Positions 17,342 through 27,219 of a DNA stretch of 42,364 nt are shown here, one piece after another (within the stretch, counting starts at the first letter, position 1; every line of letters begins with the position of its first letter). The position numbers and the translations under genes are program-made. The notes under the pieces were generated by a model. It searched no databases and was not told where the DNA came from. It saw only the letters and a program-made list of their open reading frames with translations. The stretch lies in contig JAPXRI010000024.1 of assembly GCA_033813635.1 (NCBI GenBank), positions 1 through 42,364 of the forward strand, given 5' to 3'. This stretch comes from JAPXRI01 sp033813635 (GTDB lineage Bacteria > Bacillota > Clostridia > Oscillospirales > QAMX01).

Positions 17342-17377
17342 GACAGGCTGCGGCAAAATTTTTTTGCGGGGCTTGTC
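17342..17377. repeat. imperfect hairpin between the divergent promoters
   Basis: GACAGGC...GGCAAAA pairs imperfectly with TTTTTGC...GCTTGTC. On the minus side it is followed by TTTTTTTGTCC. It lies in the 413-base gap between the glutamate synthase and type III glutamine synthetase genes, outside both predicted transcripts, and may insulate the two promoters. The rest of that gap holds only the promoters and leaders listed. Confidence 0.35.
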
Positions 17378-17430
17378 TCAAAGGGGGGTGCCCGGGGGAG
17401 AAAGCCGGTGGAATTTTTTTGAAAAAGGTA

Positions 17431-17459
17431 TTGACAAAGAAATCGAAACGTGGTATATT
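17431..17459 (+). promoter_or_regulatory. promoter of the type III glutamine synthetase gene
   Basis: TTGACA (17431-17436), 17 bases, TATATT (17454-17459). The start of transcription would be near 17466, about 12 bases before the leader terminator. Confidence 0.85.
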
Positions 17460-17477
17460 ATGCGAGTAAACAGCAAA

Positions 17478-17515
17478 GGCGCTGTGGATACGTTTTATCC
17501 GCAGCGCTGTTTTTT
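17478..17515 (+). terminator. leader terminator (attenuator) upstream of type III glutamine synthetase
   Basis: A 12-bp stem (17479-17490 with 17496-17507, containing one G-U pair) with a 5-base loop is followed by GTTTTTT. It lies between the promoter and the gene, so most transcripts should stop unless it is relieved. It begins with the same AAAGGCGCT as the outer stem of the glutamate synthase leader. Antitermination by the ANTAR protein is a reasonable guess, but only one hairpin and no clear AnnGnn hexaloop is seen. Confidence 0.75.
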
Positions 17516-17579
17516 ATTTGATTTAATCTGTGCGGGCAGTTTTAAGCCTCCGTCAACAGAATTAAAGGAGAAGTCTAGA

Positions 17580-19685
<2,106 letters not shown>

Positions 19686-19700
19686 AAAGCATAACGATAA

Positions 19701-19735
19701 AAACAAAGCGGAGGCGCCGTGCCTCCGCTTTGTTT
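19701..19735. terminator. bidirectional terminator between glnN and the ABC transporter
   Basis: A perfect 13-bp stem (19703-19715 with 19721-19733), extended by A-T pairs, has a five-base loop and A and T runs on both sides. It lies between convergent genes. Confidence 0.92.
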
Positions 19736-19752
19736 ATGCCGAAATTTAAACT

Positions 19753-22700
19753 CTATTCTGTCCGAAGCGCTACCACCGGGTCCTTCTTTGCCGCGCTTCT
19801 GGAGGGGATGATTCCCGCGATCAGAGTCAGCAGCATGCTGATTGTGATGAGAATCGCCGCGACTGAAACGGGCAGGGTGGCGCTGAGGTTCTCGATTCCG
19901 GTCAGACTGTGCAGTATCGCGTTGATCGGGATGCAGAGGAGATAGGTTATAAGCACGCCGAGCGCACCGGAGGTAAACCCGATTATCACGGTCTCCGCGT
20001 TGAACATGCTTGAGACGTTCCTCTTCGAGGCGCCGATCGCCCGCAGGATGCCGATCTCCTTTGTCCGCTCCTGCACCGAAATCAGCGTAATGACGCCGAT
20101 CATAATCGAGGAGACAATCAGCGAGACGGCGACGAAGGCGATCAGGACATAGGTTATCGCGTTGATGATGGTGGTCACCGACGACATCAGCAAGCCGATA
20201 TAGTCGGTGTATCTGATCTCGGAGAGGTCGTCAACGCTCTCGTTATAGGCCGTGATGGCGTCTTTGATCCTGTCCTTATCCGCAAAGCTGGAGGCATAGA
20301 GGTTGATCGCGGCGGGACTGTCCATGTCGACGCAGCCAAGCTCTGTCAGGTTATCCTCATAGGTGGAGTCGGAAAAATCGAGCACCTCGTCGTAGTACTC
20401 CGAGCGCTGCTCGTCGGTGTAGCCGCCGGCCGCGGCGACAAGCGCGCCGGCGAGCTGCCGGCTCGTCATCGAACCGAGCTGCGCCTGTATCTGGGAAGCG
20501 TACTGGGACCTGAACTGCTCCTCGATCATCTGGGCAAAGAGCGCGCGCATATCCTCGTCGCTCATCGCGGCGATATAGCTCTTGATCTGTTCCAGGTCCA
20601 TGTTCATCTGCTCGGAGAGAGCCTGGGTCATCGCGTTTTCCATATCGGCCCGCGTCATCGACGCCAGCGTCTGCTCGACGGTCTGGGATACCAGCGCCTC
20701 GTCCGGGATGCTCATGATCTCCACATAGATCTTGGCCTTTCCATTTTCGTCGAGGGCAGCGATGTACTTGTCGAAGGCCTCCGCCTTCTGCGCCGTCGTC
20801 AGCTGCCCGTCCGTGTCCTTGAACGGGAGTCCGGTGAAGATATCCGTCGCCGGGTTTTCCCTCTGGGCTTTGACGGCCTCGGACTGCTGCGCGCGCTCGA
20901 TTACATACTCCGTAAGCTCTGAGGTGTAGCCGATGGAGCCGGTCAGCATCGTGGACACAGCGTCTTCGCTGGGGCGGATGATGCCGCAGACCTTAAGGGT
21001 CAGGCCGTTGTCGTATAGGTATTTCAGCCCGGCGCTTGTATCGCGCAGATCGGTATACAGCCCGGTCTTCTCGTCGTAGATATAGCAGTCGGAGTTCAGC
21101 ACCGTGCGGAAATCCATCGCGCAGATCTCCTCATAGCTCCATTTCTGGGTCTCGTACTCGATCGTCGTATGGTTTATCGCCGCCTCCATGATGGCGTCGA
21201 GGTCTTCCTTTGATTTTAAGCCCAGCGCATAGAGCGTCAGGTCGTCCAGCTCGTTGTTCTCGTCCAGCACCAGAACGATCTCGTTGTACCGGGTCGGCCA
21301 GGAGCCGTACACGAGGTCGTACTGCTTTTCCAGCAGCGGGCTGATAAGATCGCCGTTGTCGCCGGGCAGCATCTCCTGCCAGAGCGACGAGGAGGAACGC
21401 ATCATCGAGGCGAAGCCTCCGGCCGACGACTGCTCCTGCATGTTGAGCATCGAGGAGATATCCATCCCCATATACTCCACAAGAAGGCTTTGCACCAGCT
21501 CATTAGTGTCGGACCGGATTATATCCCCGTCGACGTTCTTTGTGTAAATCAGCGGATTCAGGTCATAGGCGTACTGCACGCCGCTGACCGCGTCGTAAAG
21601 CCCGCTTGCGCTGTTTTCGTCGGCGCGCTCGGACTCGAGGTATTGCTTAAAGGACTTCAGGTCGTTTTCCTGCTTATCTATCGTGTTGAGGGAATTTATC
21701 AGTTCGTAGAACATGGCCTTCTGGTATACGGCGTCTTTCCCGTGCTCGGACGTGGACTTCGCCTTCCCCATAAAGGTCTCCAGCAGCGTGCCGATATCCA
21801 CGTGCTGCGCCTCCAGCGTCAGCGGATACGAGGAAAGGGTGTCCTCCTGCACGGCGTCGATATAGTTGGTCGTCCCCTGGGACACCGCGTAAATCAACGC
21901 TATTCCGATGATGCCGATGCTGCCGGCGAAAGAGGTCAGGGCGGTCCTGCCCTTTTTGGTGAACAGGTTTTTCAGCGACAGGCCGAAGGCGGTCCAGATC
22001 GACATCGAGGGCTTTTTAGCCTTATGCCTCTCCACCGTTTTCATTTCAGCCGTTTTCAGCTGCCCGGCAAACTCCGCGTCAGTCGGCGGAGCGGAATCGT
22101 CGGTGATGCGGCCGTCGAGAATCCGGATGACGCGGGTGGAGTACCTTTCCGCCAGGTTCGGGTTGTGGGTGACCATGATCACAAGGCGGTCCCTGGAGAT
22201 CTCCTTCAGGATATCCATCACCTGTACGCTGGTCTCCGTGTCCAGCGCACCCGTCGGCTCGTCCGCCAGCACGATGTCCGGGTCGTTGACGATGGCGCGG
22301 GCGATGGCCACGCGCTGCATCTGGCCGCCGGACATCTCATTGGGCTTCTTTTTCATCTGGTCGCCCAGGCCGACCTTTTCCAGGGCCTCCCTGGCTCTCC
22401 TCCTGCGCTCCGTTTTGGAGACGCCGGAAAGGGTCAGCGCCAGCTCCACGTTTTGCAGAACCGTCTGGTGGGGGATCAGGTTGTAGCTCTGGAAAACAAA
22501 GCCGATCGAGTGGTTGCGGTACGCGTCCCAGTCCCTGTCGCTGAAGTCCTTTGTGGATTTCCCGTCTATGACGAGGTCGCCGCTGGTGTACTGATCCAGC
22601 CCGCCTATGATGTTCAGCATCGTGGTTTTGCCGCAGCCGGAGGGCCCCAAAACCGCGACGAAGTCGCTTTTTCGGAATCTCAGGCTTACGTCCCTTAGCG

Positions 22701-22758
22701 CCTGAACGGTTTCTCCGCCGGTCACGTATGTTTTCGTGATTTGCTTAAGTTCCAACAT
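19753..22758 (-). CDS. ABC transporter, fused ATPase and FtsX-type permease
   Basis: A 1001-residue fusion of a MacB/LolD-type ATPase and a permease. Walker A (G-P-S-G-C-G-K-T-T) is at about 38-46, the signature M-S-G-G-Q at 142-146 and Walker B with D-E-P-T-G-A-L-D at 162-173. The first membrane segment is at about 275-300, followed by a very large extracytoplasmic domain (about 300-860). Three C-terminal membrane segments form an FtsX domain with the Q-E-R-T-K-E-I-G-I-L-R-A-I-G-A motif. Such proteins work as mechanotransmitters or export peptides and antibiotics rather than import nutrients. A two-component system lies upstream in the same direction, an arrangement typical of peptide-antibiotic sensing and detoxification modules. 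Confidence 0.92.
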   Translation of the reverse strand: MLELKQITKTYVTGGETVQALRDVSLRFRKSDFVAVLGPSGCGKTTMLNIIGGLDQYTSGDLVIDGKSTKDFSDRDWDAYRNHSIGFVFQSYNLIPHQTVLQNVELALTLSGVSKTERRRRAREALEKVGLGDQMKKKPNEMSGGQMQRVAIARAIVNDPDIVLADEPTGALDTETSVQVMDILKEISRDRLVIMVTHNPNLAERYSTRVIRILDGRITDDSAPPTDAEFAGQLKTAEMKTVERHKAKKPSMSIWTAFGLSLKNLFTKKGRTALTSFAGSIGIIGIALIYAVSQGTTNYIDAVQEDTLSSYPLTLEAQHVDIGTLLETFMGKAKSTSEHGKDAVYQKAMFYELINSLNTIDKQENDLKSFKQYLESERADENSASGLYDAVSGVQYAYDLNPLIYTKNVDGDIIRSDTNELVQSLLVEYMGMDISSMLNMQEQSSAGGFASMMRSSSSLWQEMLPGDNGDLISPLLEKQYDLVYGSWPTRYNEIVLVLDENNELDDLTLYALGLKSKEDLDAIMEAAINHTTIEYETQKWSYEEICAMDFRTVLNSDCYIYDEKTGLYTDLRDTSAGLKYLYDNGLTLKVCGIIRPSEDAVSTMLTGSIGYTSELTEYVIERAQQSEAVKAQRENPATDIFTGLPFKDTDGQLTTAQKAEAFDKYIAALDENGKAKIYVEIMSIPDEALVSQTVEQTLASMTRADMENAMTQALSEQMNMDLEQIKSYIAAMSDEDMRALFAQMIEEQFRSQYASQIQAQLGSMTSRQLAGALVAAAGGYTDEQRSEYYDEVLDFSDSTYEDNLTELGCVDMDSPAAINLYASSFADKDRIKDAITAYNESVDDLSEIRYTDYIGLLMSSVTTIINAITYVLIAFVAVSLIVSSIMIGVITLISVQERTKEIGILRAIGASKRNVSSMFNAETVIIGFTSGALGVLITYLLCIPINAILHSLTGIENLSATLPVSVAAILITISMLLTLIAGIIPSRSAAKKDPVVALRTE

Positions 22759-22930
22759 TAACTCTAATAATCCTTTCTGGTGCGAGATGGAAAACTTGCG
22801 TAAGCGTCTGCCCGCAGCTTTGCGCGGGCGAGAATTTAAGTATAGACGCGATTTCTAAACTGAAACAAAACAAAGGGTGAGCGCTAAAGGGGGAGCTTTC
22901 TTTATTTTGTAAACTTTCTGCAAACGACCG

Positions 22931-24022
22931 TCATTTTGCCGCCGCTCCGGCTTTTGGCAGCGTGACGCAGAACGCAGTGCGGTTATTCAGGCTCTCGGCG
23001 CGCGCCGTACCGCCGTGCAGCTCCACCACCCGCTTTACGATGGCGAGCCCGATGCCGTTGCCCTCCGCGGCGTGGGACACGTCCTCCTGGTAGAATTTAT
23101 GGAATATCCGCTCGATATTCTCAGCCTTAATCCCGCTGCCGGTATTGGCGACCGTGACGGAAATATCGCCGCCGCTCTCGCGGATTTCAATCTCCACCGT
23201 TCCGCCCTCCGGCGAGAATTTAACCGCGTTGTCGATAAGGTTGACCCAGACCTGCTTGAGCAGCTCCTCGTTGGCGTCTATTATATACTCATCAAACTCA
23301 AGGTTCAGCTCCAGCTATTTTTTCTTCCACTTGTTTTCCAGCAGCAGCACGCAGTTACGCAGCTGCTCGGACAGGTTAAAGCGCGTGACGTCGGTCAGGA
23401 TCGTCTGATTTTCCACCTTTGTCATGTTCAGCACGTTGGTGGCCATGTAGGACAGGCGCAGCGACTCCTCCTCGATGATATCCAGGTACTCCTTTTTCTC
23501 CTGCTCGGTCAGATTGCCGCGCTTTAACAGCTTCGCGAAGCCCGCGATGGAGACGATGGGGGTTTTGAACTCATGGGAGAAGTTGTTGATAAAATCCGAG
23601 CGGAGCATCTCGGTGTTTTCCAGCTCCTCGGCCATCGTGTTGAAGCTTTCGGTCAGCTCGATTACTGTGGGGTGTTTGGCGAAAATCGTGCCGAATTTGA
23701 GCCGCGTTTTAAAATCGCCGGAAGCGAGCCGGTCCATCGCGTTGATCATCGAGTTAATCGGCTTCAGCGGGATTTTGACCACCAGCGTCGTCAGGACCGC
23801 CCCCACTACAAGGCTGGACAAGGCGATAAAAACGAAGAACGGGATCGGCCTTGTGGCGCCGAGGCGGTTATAGAACCAGCCCGCCCTTTCCGCGGCGAAG
23901 ATGAACGCTCCGACAACCAGCAGCGTCAGCAGCATTGCACAGAAAACCACGCCGGAGAAGAGCAGAGTCAGCCCGAAGCGCTGCTTGCGCTCCTTCCCCT
24001 TCATGTTTTCTTCACCGCTCAT
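22931..24022 (-). pseudogene. sensor histidine kinase interrupted by an amber codon
   Basis: One continuous reading frame of 364 codons encodes a membrane histidine kinase, but codon 236 (23315-23317) is TAG. Before it: two membrane segments (about 18-43 and 58-82), a HAMP linker and the H-box with H150 in F-S-H-E-F-K-T-P. After it, in the same frame: the N-box N-L-I-D-N-A-V-K-F, G1 N-T-G-S-G-I and G2 G-N-G-I-G-L. The residue at the stop would fit Glu (GAG to TAG is one change). A product ending at the stop lacks the ATP-binding domain. The start overlaps the response regulator stop (ATGA). A sequencing error cannot be excluded. Confidence 0.85.
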
Positions 24023-24693
24023 ACTTTCTTCACCGCCCTGTAGCCGAGCCCGCGCACGGATTCGATCTCAAATTCGCTCCAGCCCTCGAAGCGCTTCCGC
24101 AGACGCCCGATATGAACCGTCACCGTCTCCCAGCCGGTGTCGCTCTCCGCGCCCCAGATTTCGTCCATCAGCTGTATGCGGGTGAAGATTTTGCCGGGAT
24201 AGGACAGCAGCATGTAGAGCAGCAGAAACTCCTTCTGCGGCAGCACCTGGGTCTCGCCGCTGCGGCTGACGCTCATCGAATCGTAATCTAGCACCATGTC
24301 GCCGATCACGATTTTCTTCTCGTTGACGATTTTGGCGCGGCGGAGCAGAGCCTTAATGCGCAGCAGCATCTCCTCTTCGTTCACCGGTTTTGTCATATAG
24401 TCGTCCGTGCCCGCAAGGAAACCCTGTTTCCGGTCGGCCGGCAGCTGCTTTGCGGAGACCATCAGGACGGGCAGGTCGTTGTTCGCGGCGCGCAGCGTCT
24501 TTGTGAACTCATAGCCGTCCATATGGGGCATCATGATGTCGAGCACAACCAGATCTATTTTCTCCCTGTCCATCACGCCGAGGGCTTCCTCGCCGTCCTT
24601 GGCCGTGGTAACAGTATAGTTTTCAGCCTCCAGCACCGCCTGCATCAGACGCCTGGTGTTTTTATCGTCGTCGACGACAAGAATATGGAACAT
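24019..24693 (-). CDS. OmpR-family response regulator
   Basis: A 224-residue protein with an N-terminal receiver (V-V-D-D-D at 6-10, phosphoacceptor D52 in V-L-D-I-M-M-P, conserved Lys near 105 in M-T-K-P) and a C-terminal winged helix (W-E-T-V-T-V-H-I-G-R-L-R-K-R-F). The start at 24693 is preferred because GAGGT lies 6 bases upstream; the frame is open 12 codons further up. It overlaps the kinase gene by 4 bases and probably controls the ABC transporter downstream. Confidence 0.93.
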   Translation of the reverse strand: MFHILVVDDDKNTRRLMQAVLEAENYTVTTAKDGEEALGVMDREKIDLVVLDIMMPHMDGYEFTKTLRAANNDLPVLMVSAKQLPADRKQGFLAGTDDYMTKPVNEEEMLLRIKALLRRAKIVNEKKIVIGDMVLDYDSMSVSRSGETQVLPQKEFLLLYMLLSYPGKIFTRIQLMDEIWGAESDTGWETVTVHIGRLRKRFEGWSEFEIESVRGLGYRAVKKV

Positions 24694-24760
24694 ACGCCTA
24701 CCTCGAAAAGTTGTTATTTTGGTTATCAAAACCAGAATAACACGCTTTTATAAACCGAAT

Positions 24761-25939
24761 CTAAACGGGAAAATCGTAGGGAATTTTCAGGTTTTCCCGG
24801 TACCACGGGTTGTCGGAGATGCGCAGCGTGTGGGGGTAGCTCGGCGACTCGACAGGAGCTCCGGCGGCGGGATCGTTGACCGCGAGAACGCCGGTATTGT
24901 CCTTGATAATCGTGTCCGGCGCGTGGCCGCCCTTGTCCCAGATCAGCTTTTTAAACGCGGCGCAGGCCATCGTGTTTCCGCAGACGATCGACGAGCCGAG
25001 ATTTTCGAGGATCATCCCGTAGTCCGGCGTATAGACGCCGTGGGGGCCGTCGTCCCGGCCGATGCACATCGTGTTGCCGGTCACGGAGAGGCCGATCGCG
25101 TCCTTGAGGAGCATGTGGCAGCTGCCCTCCTCGTCGTAGGGGGCCTTGCCGCTCCTGAAAATGACGTTGCCGGTAATCGCAATCGTGTTTGAGAACGCCC
25201 GGTAGGTCTCGCCGTTGAAATCGCCCCGCCTGCCGGTGACGATGATGCCGCCGTTGCCGGAGCGGTCGATGTAGTTCCCGCTGATGTTGTAGTGGTTGCC
25301 CGCGCAGATCACGATGCCGCCTTTTTTGTTCCACTCAATCCGGTTGCCGGTCATCGTTATCGAGGCGTTGACATCCTCGGTGCCATATCCCGCGCCGTCG
25401 TTGCCGGAAAACCAGTTGTCCAAAATAAAGCAGTCCCAGCCCTTGACGCGGAGCCCGTCTCCGCCGGAGAACGCGAGCATGCAGTGGCGCATCGAGAAGC
25501 ACCAGATGCAGTCGAGATTTGCCGCGTGGCCGGAAAAGCGCATCACCTTGAGCTTTTCAAGCCGGAACGCGTCCTCCCTGACGAATCTGCCGCGGTCGAT
25601 CAGCAGACCGCACATCGCCTCGCCCCTGCGCTCGCCGTTGACGCAGAAGCCCTCCAGCGTCGAGCCGTAGGCCTCGTTTAAGTTCAGAACGCAGCTCTGG
25701 GTGTCCGTCAGCGGCAGCAGCACGCACCGGCCCTCGGTGGAGTAGTCCCAGGTGGGGTCGGCCTTCATCACCATGTTCTTTTTGACGTATAAAACGTCCG
25801 TACGGTATCTGCCGGGCTCGAGCAGAAGCGTTTTTCCGCTCTCGGAGGCGGCGTCGATCGCCGCCTGAAGTGCCTTTGTGTCGTCCGTCCTGCCGTCGCC
25901 GACGGCTCCGAAATCCTTAACGTCGAGATAATAACCCAT
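24761..25939 (-). CDS. right-handed beta-helix protein, pectate-lyase/GH28-like
   Basis: A 392-residue protein starting with the D-V-K-D-F-G-A-V-G-D-G-x-T-D-D-T motif of the pectate lyase superfamily 3/GH28-like beta-helix fold, followed by A-L-Q-A-A-I-D-A-A and the beta-helix repeats rich in G-N and I-x-G-N. There is no signal peptide, so it acts inside the cell or is not classically secreted. The catalytic Asp trio of polygalacturonases is not obvious, so the reaction cannot be named; epimerase, lyase or hydrolase are all possible. GGGAGATT precedes the start. Confidence 0.75.
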   Translation of the reverse strand: MGYYLDVKDFGAVGDGRTDDTKALQAAIDAASESGKTLLLEPGRYRTDVLYVKKNMVMKADPTWDYSTEGRCVLLPLTDTQSCVLNLNEAYGSTLEGFCVNGERRGEAMCGLLIDRGRFVREDAFRLEKLKVMRFSGHAANLDCIWCFSMRHCMLAFSGGDGLRVKGWDCFILDNWFSGNDGAGYGTEDVNASITMTGNRIEWNKKGGIVICAGNHYNISGNYIDRSGNGGIIVTGRRGDFNGETYRAFSNTIAITGNVIFRSGKAPYDEEGSCHMLLKDAIGLSVTGNTMCIGRDDGPHGVYTPDYGMILENLGSSIVCGNTMACAAFKKLIWDKGGHAPDTIIKDNTGVLAVNDPAAGAPVESPSYPHTLRISDNPWYRENLKIPYDFPV

Positions 25940-26125
25940 AAATAATCTCCCTTTGCAGACTAATTTTATTTCGTACCGATTATACCATAATAAGCGGTCG
26001 CGGGGAACAACGAATTTTCTCCGCCCTGTTTTTGAGTCTGGCGCAGGGTTTTATCGGTTACGGATAAATATGAAAACTTCCTGCCGATATATAACAAAGA
26101 GGTTATTTCACGAAGCCTATAAACT

Positions 26126-26158
26126 AAAAAAAGAAGGCTTTATCAGCCTTCTTTTTTA
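26126..26158. terminator. terminator of the tRNA-Arg transcript
   Basis: AAAAAAGAAGGCT, TTATC, AGCCTTCTTTTTT: a 13-bp perfect stem with A and T runs on both sides. It lies 3 bases beyond the 3' end of the tRNA gene. The 186 bases between it and the beta-helix gene show nothing else. Confidence 0.88.
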
Positions 26159-26160
26159 GG

Positions 26161-26237
26161 TGGTACGCCCGACAGAATTCGAATCTGCGGCCTTTGGAGT
26201 CGGAGTCCAACGCTCTATCCAGCTGAGCTACGGGCGC
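26161..26237 (-). tRNA. tRNA-Arg, anticodon CCG
   Basis: A 77-base gene with encoded CCA. The acceptor stem GCGCCCG/CGGGCGT ends in one G-U pair. D stem GCTC/GAGC, anticodon stem TTGGA/TCCAA with loop CTCCGAC (anticodon CCG, reading CGG), and T stem GCAGA/TCTGT with the TTCGAAT loop all fold. Confidence 0.97.
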
Positions 26238-26266
26238 GTATTGCCCGCTTGTCCGCGAGCTTATAT

Positions 26267-26295
26267 ATTATACCTTTTATTTGCGGTTTTGTAAA
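26267..26295 (-). promoter_or_regulatory. promoter of the tRNA-Arg gene
   Basis: On the minus strand TTTACA (26290-26295), 17 bases, TATAAT (26267-26272), 29 bases before the tRNA 5' end. Confidence 0.8.
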
Positions 26296-26368
26296 GTATT
26301 TTTTAGATACACAGACCTTTGGCCCGCAACTTTGTCTGTATTACATAATTCATTTTTCAAGTATGCAA

Positions 26369-26396
26369 TTGCATTTTCTCCTGAATATGGTATACT
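26369..26396 (+). promoter_or_regulatory. promoter of the membrane protein gene
   Basis: TTGCAT (26369-26374), 16 bases, TATACT (26391-26396), about 40 bases upstream of the start codon. Confidence 0.65.
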
Positions 26397-26436
26397 TATA
26401 ACATATGGCAAAAAAGGTTCGGAGGCAAATGCGTAG

Positions 26437-27192
26437 ATGAAGCGAAGCACGGCTGCGCGCATCAGAAAAATAAACTGGAAAAAGTACATAGGCATTTTTC
26501 TGCTGGTCACGCTGGTGGCGTCAATTGCCTACACCGTGATAAAAATGATAGGCGCGCCCTCGACCGCACCGGAGGTGGGAGAGCACGAGAAACTAAAGAG
26601 CGATTATATGCTGATGCTTTTGCAGTGCCTTCTCGGATTGATAGTGATGATGGTCCCCTCGATTATCGAGAAGAAATTCTCGGTGGACATCCCGGACGGC
26701 ATGGAGGTCGCCTACTTTGTCTTTTTGTACATGGCCATTTACCTCGGCGAGGTCAGGGATTTCTACTATCTGATCCCGTTCTGGGACGTGATTCTGCACG
26801 CCTTCAGCGGCTTCATGCTGGGTGCCCTCGGCTTCAGCCTGGTCAGCTATCTGAACAAGTCCGAGCACATCCCAATGAGCCTGAGCCCGTTTTTCGTAGC
26901 GTTGTTCGCGTTCTGCTTCGCACTGGCGGTCGGAACACTGTGGGAGATTTACGAGTACACGTTTGACGGCCTGCTCAGCCTCAACATGCAAAAATGCGCC
27001 CTTGAGGACGGTACGCAGCTTGTCGGCCGCAGGGCCGTGTCGGATACGATGGGGGACCTTATAGTGGACGCGCTGAGCGGCTTCATTGTTTCGGCCGTCG
27101 GCTACTTCACGCTGAAAAGATCGTCAAAGCGCCCGCCGAACCTGCCCGAGAGCAGAACGGAGAAGCTTATGGCGGAGCTGATTCGTCAATAG
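26437..27192 (+). CDS. integral membrane protein, YjdF-like
   Basis: A 251-residue protein with about six hydrophobic segments (near 17-38, 58-76, 88-108, 115-137, 148-172 and 210-232) and a conserved polar set between them: W-D-x-x-L-H-A-F-S-G, G-T-L-W-E-I-Y-E-Y and D-T-M-G-D-L-I-x-D. These motifs match the YjdF/DUF2238-like group of membrane proteins of unknown function. The His, Glu and Asp residues inside or near the membrane could bind a metal. GGAGG lies 11 bases upstream of the chosen ATG; the nearer ATG hits a stop after two codons. Confidence 0.7.
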   Translation: MKRSTAARIRKINWKKYIGIFLLVTLVASIAYTVIKMIGAPSTAPEVGEHEKLKSDYMLMLLQCLLGLIVMMVPSIIEKKFSVDIPDGMEVAYFVFLYMAIYLGEVRDFYYLIPFWDVILHAFSGFMLGALGFSLVSYLNKSEHIPMSLSPFFVALFAFCFALAVGTLWEIYEYTFDGLLSLNMQKCALEDGTQLVGRRAVSDTMGDLIVDALSGFIVSAVGYFTLKRSSKRPPNLPESRTEKLMAELIRQ

Positions 27193-27219
27193 AGTATTCA
27201 ATGAAAGAAGCATAAAGCT

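Noticed and set aside
17478..17515. Canonical two-hairpin ANTAR binding site in the type III GS leader
   Set aside because: Only one hairpin fits between promoter and T run, and its loop lacks the A1/G4 hexaloop pattern. Kept as an attenuator of unknown control.
21490..22698. 402-residue plus-strand frame opposite the ABC ATPase
   Set aside because: It is antisense to Walker and signature motifs, with no start signal.
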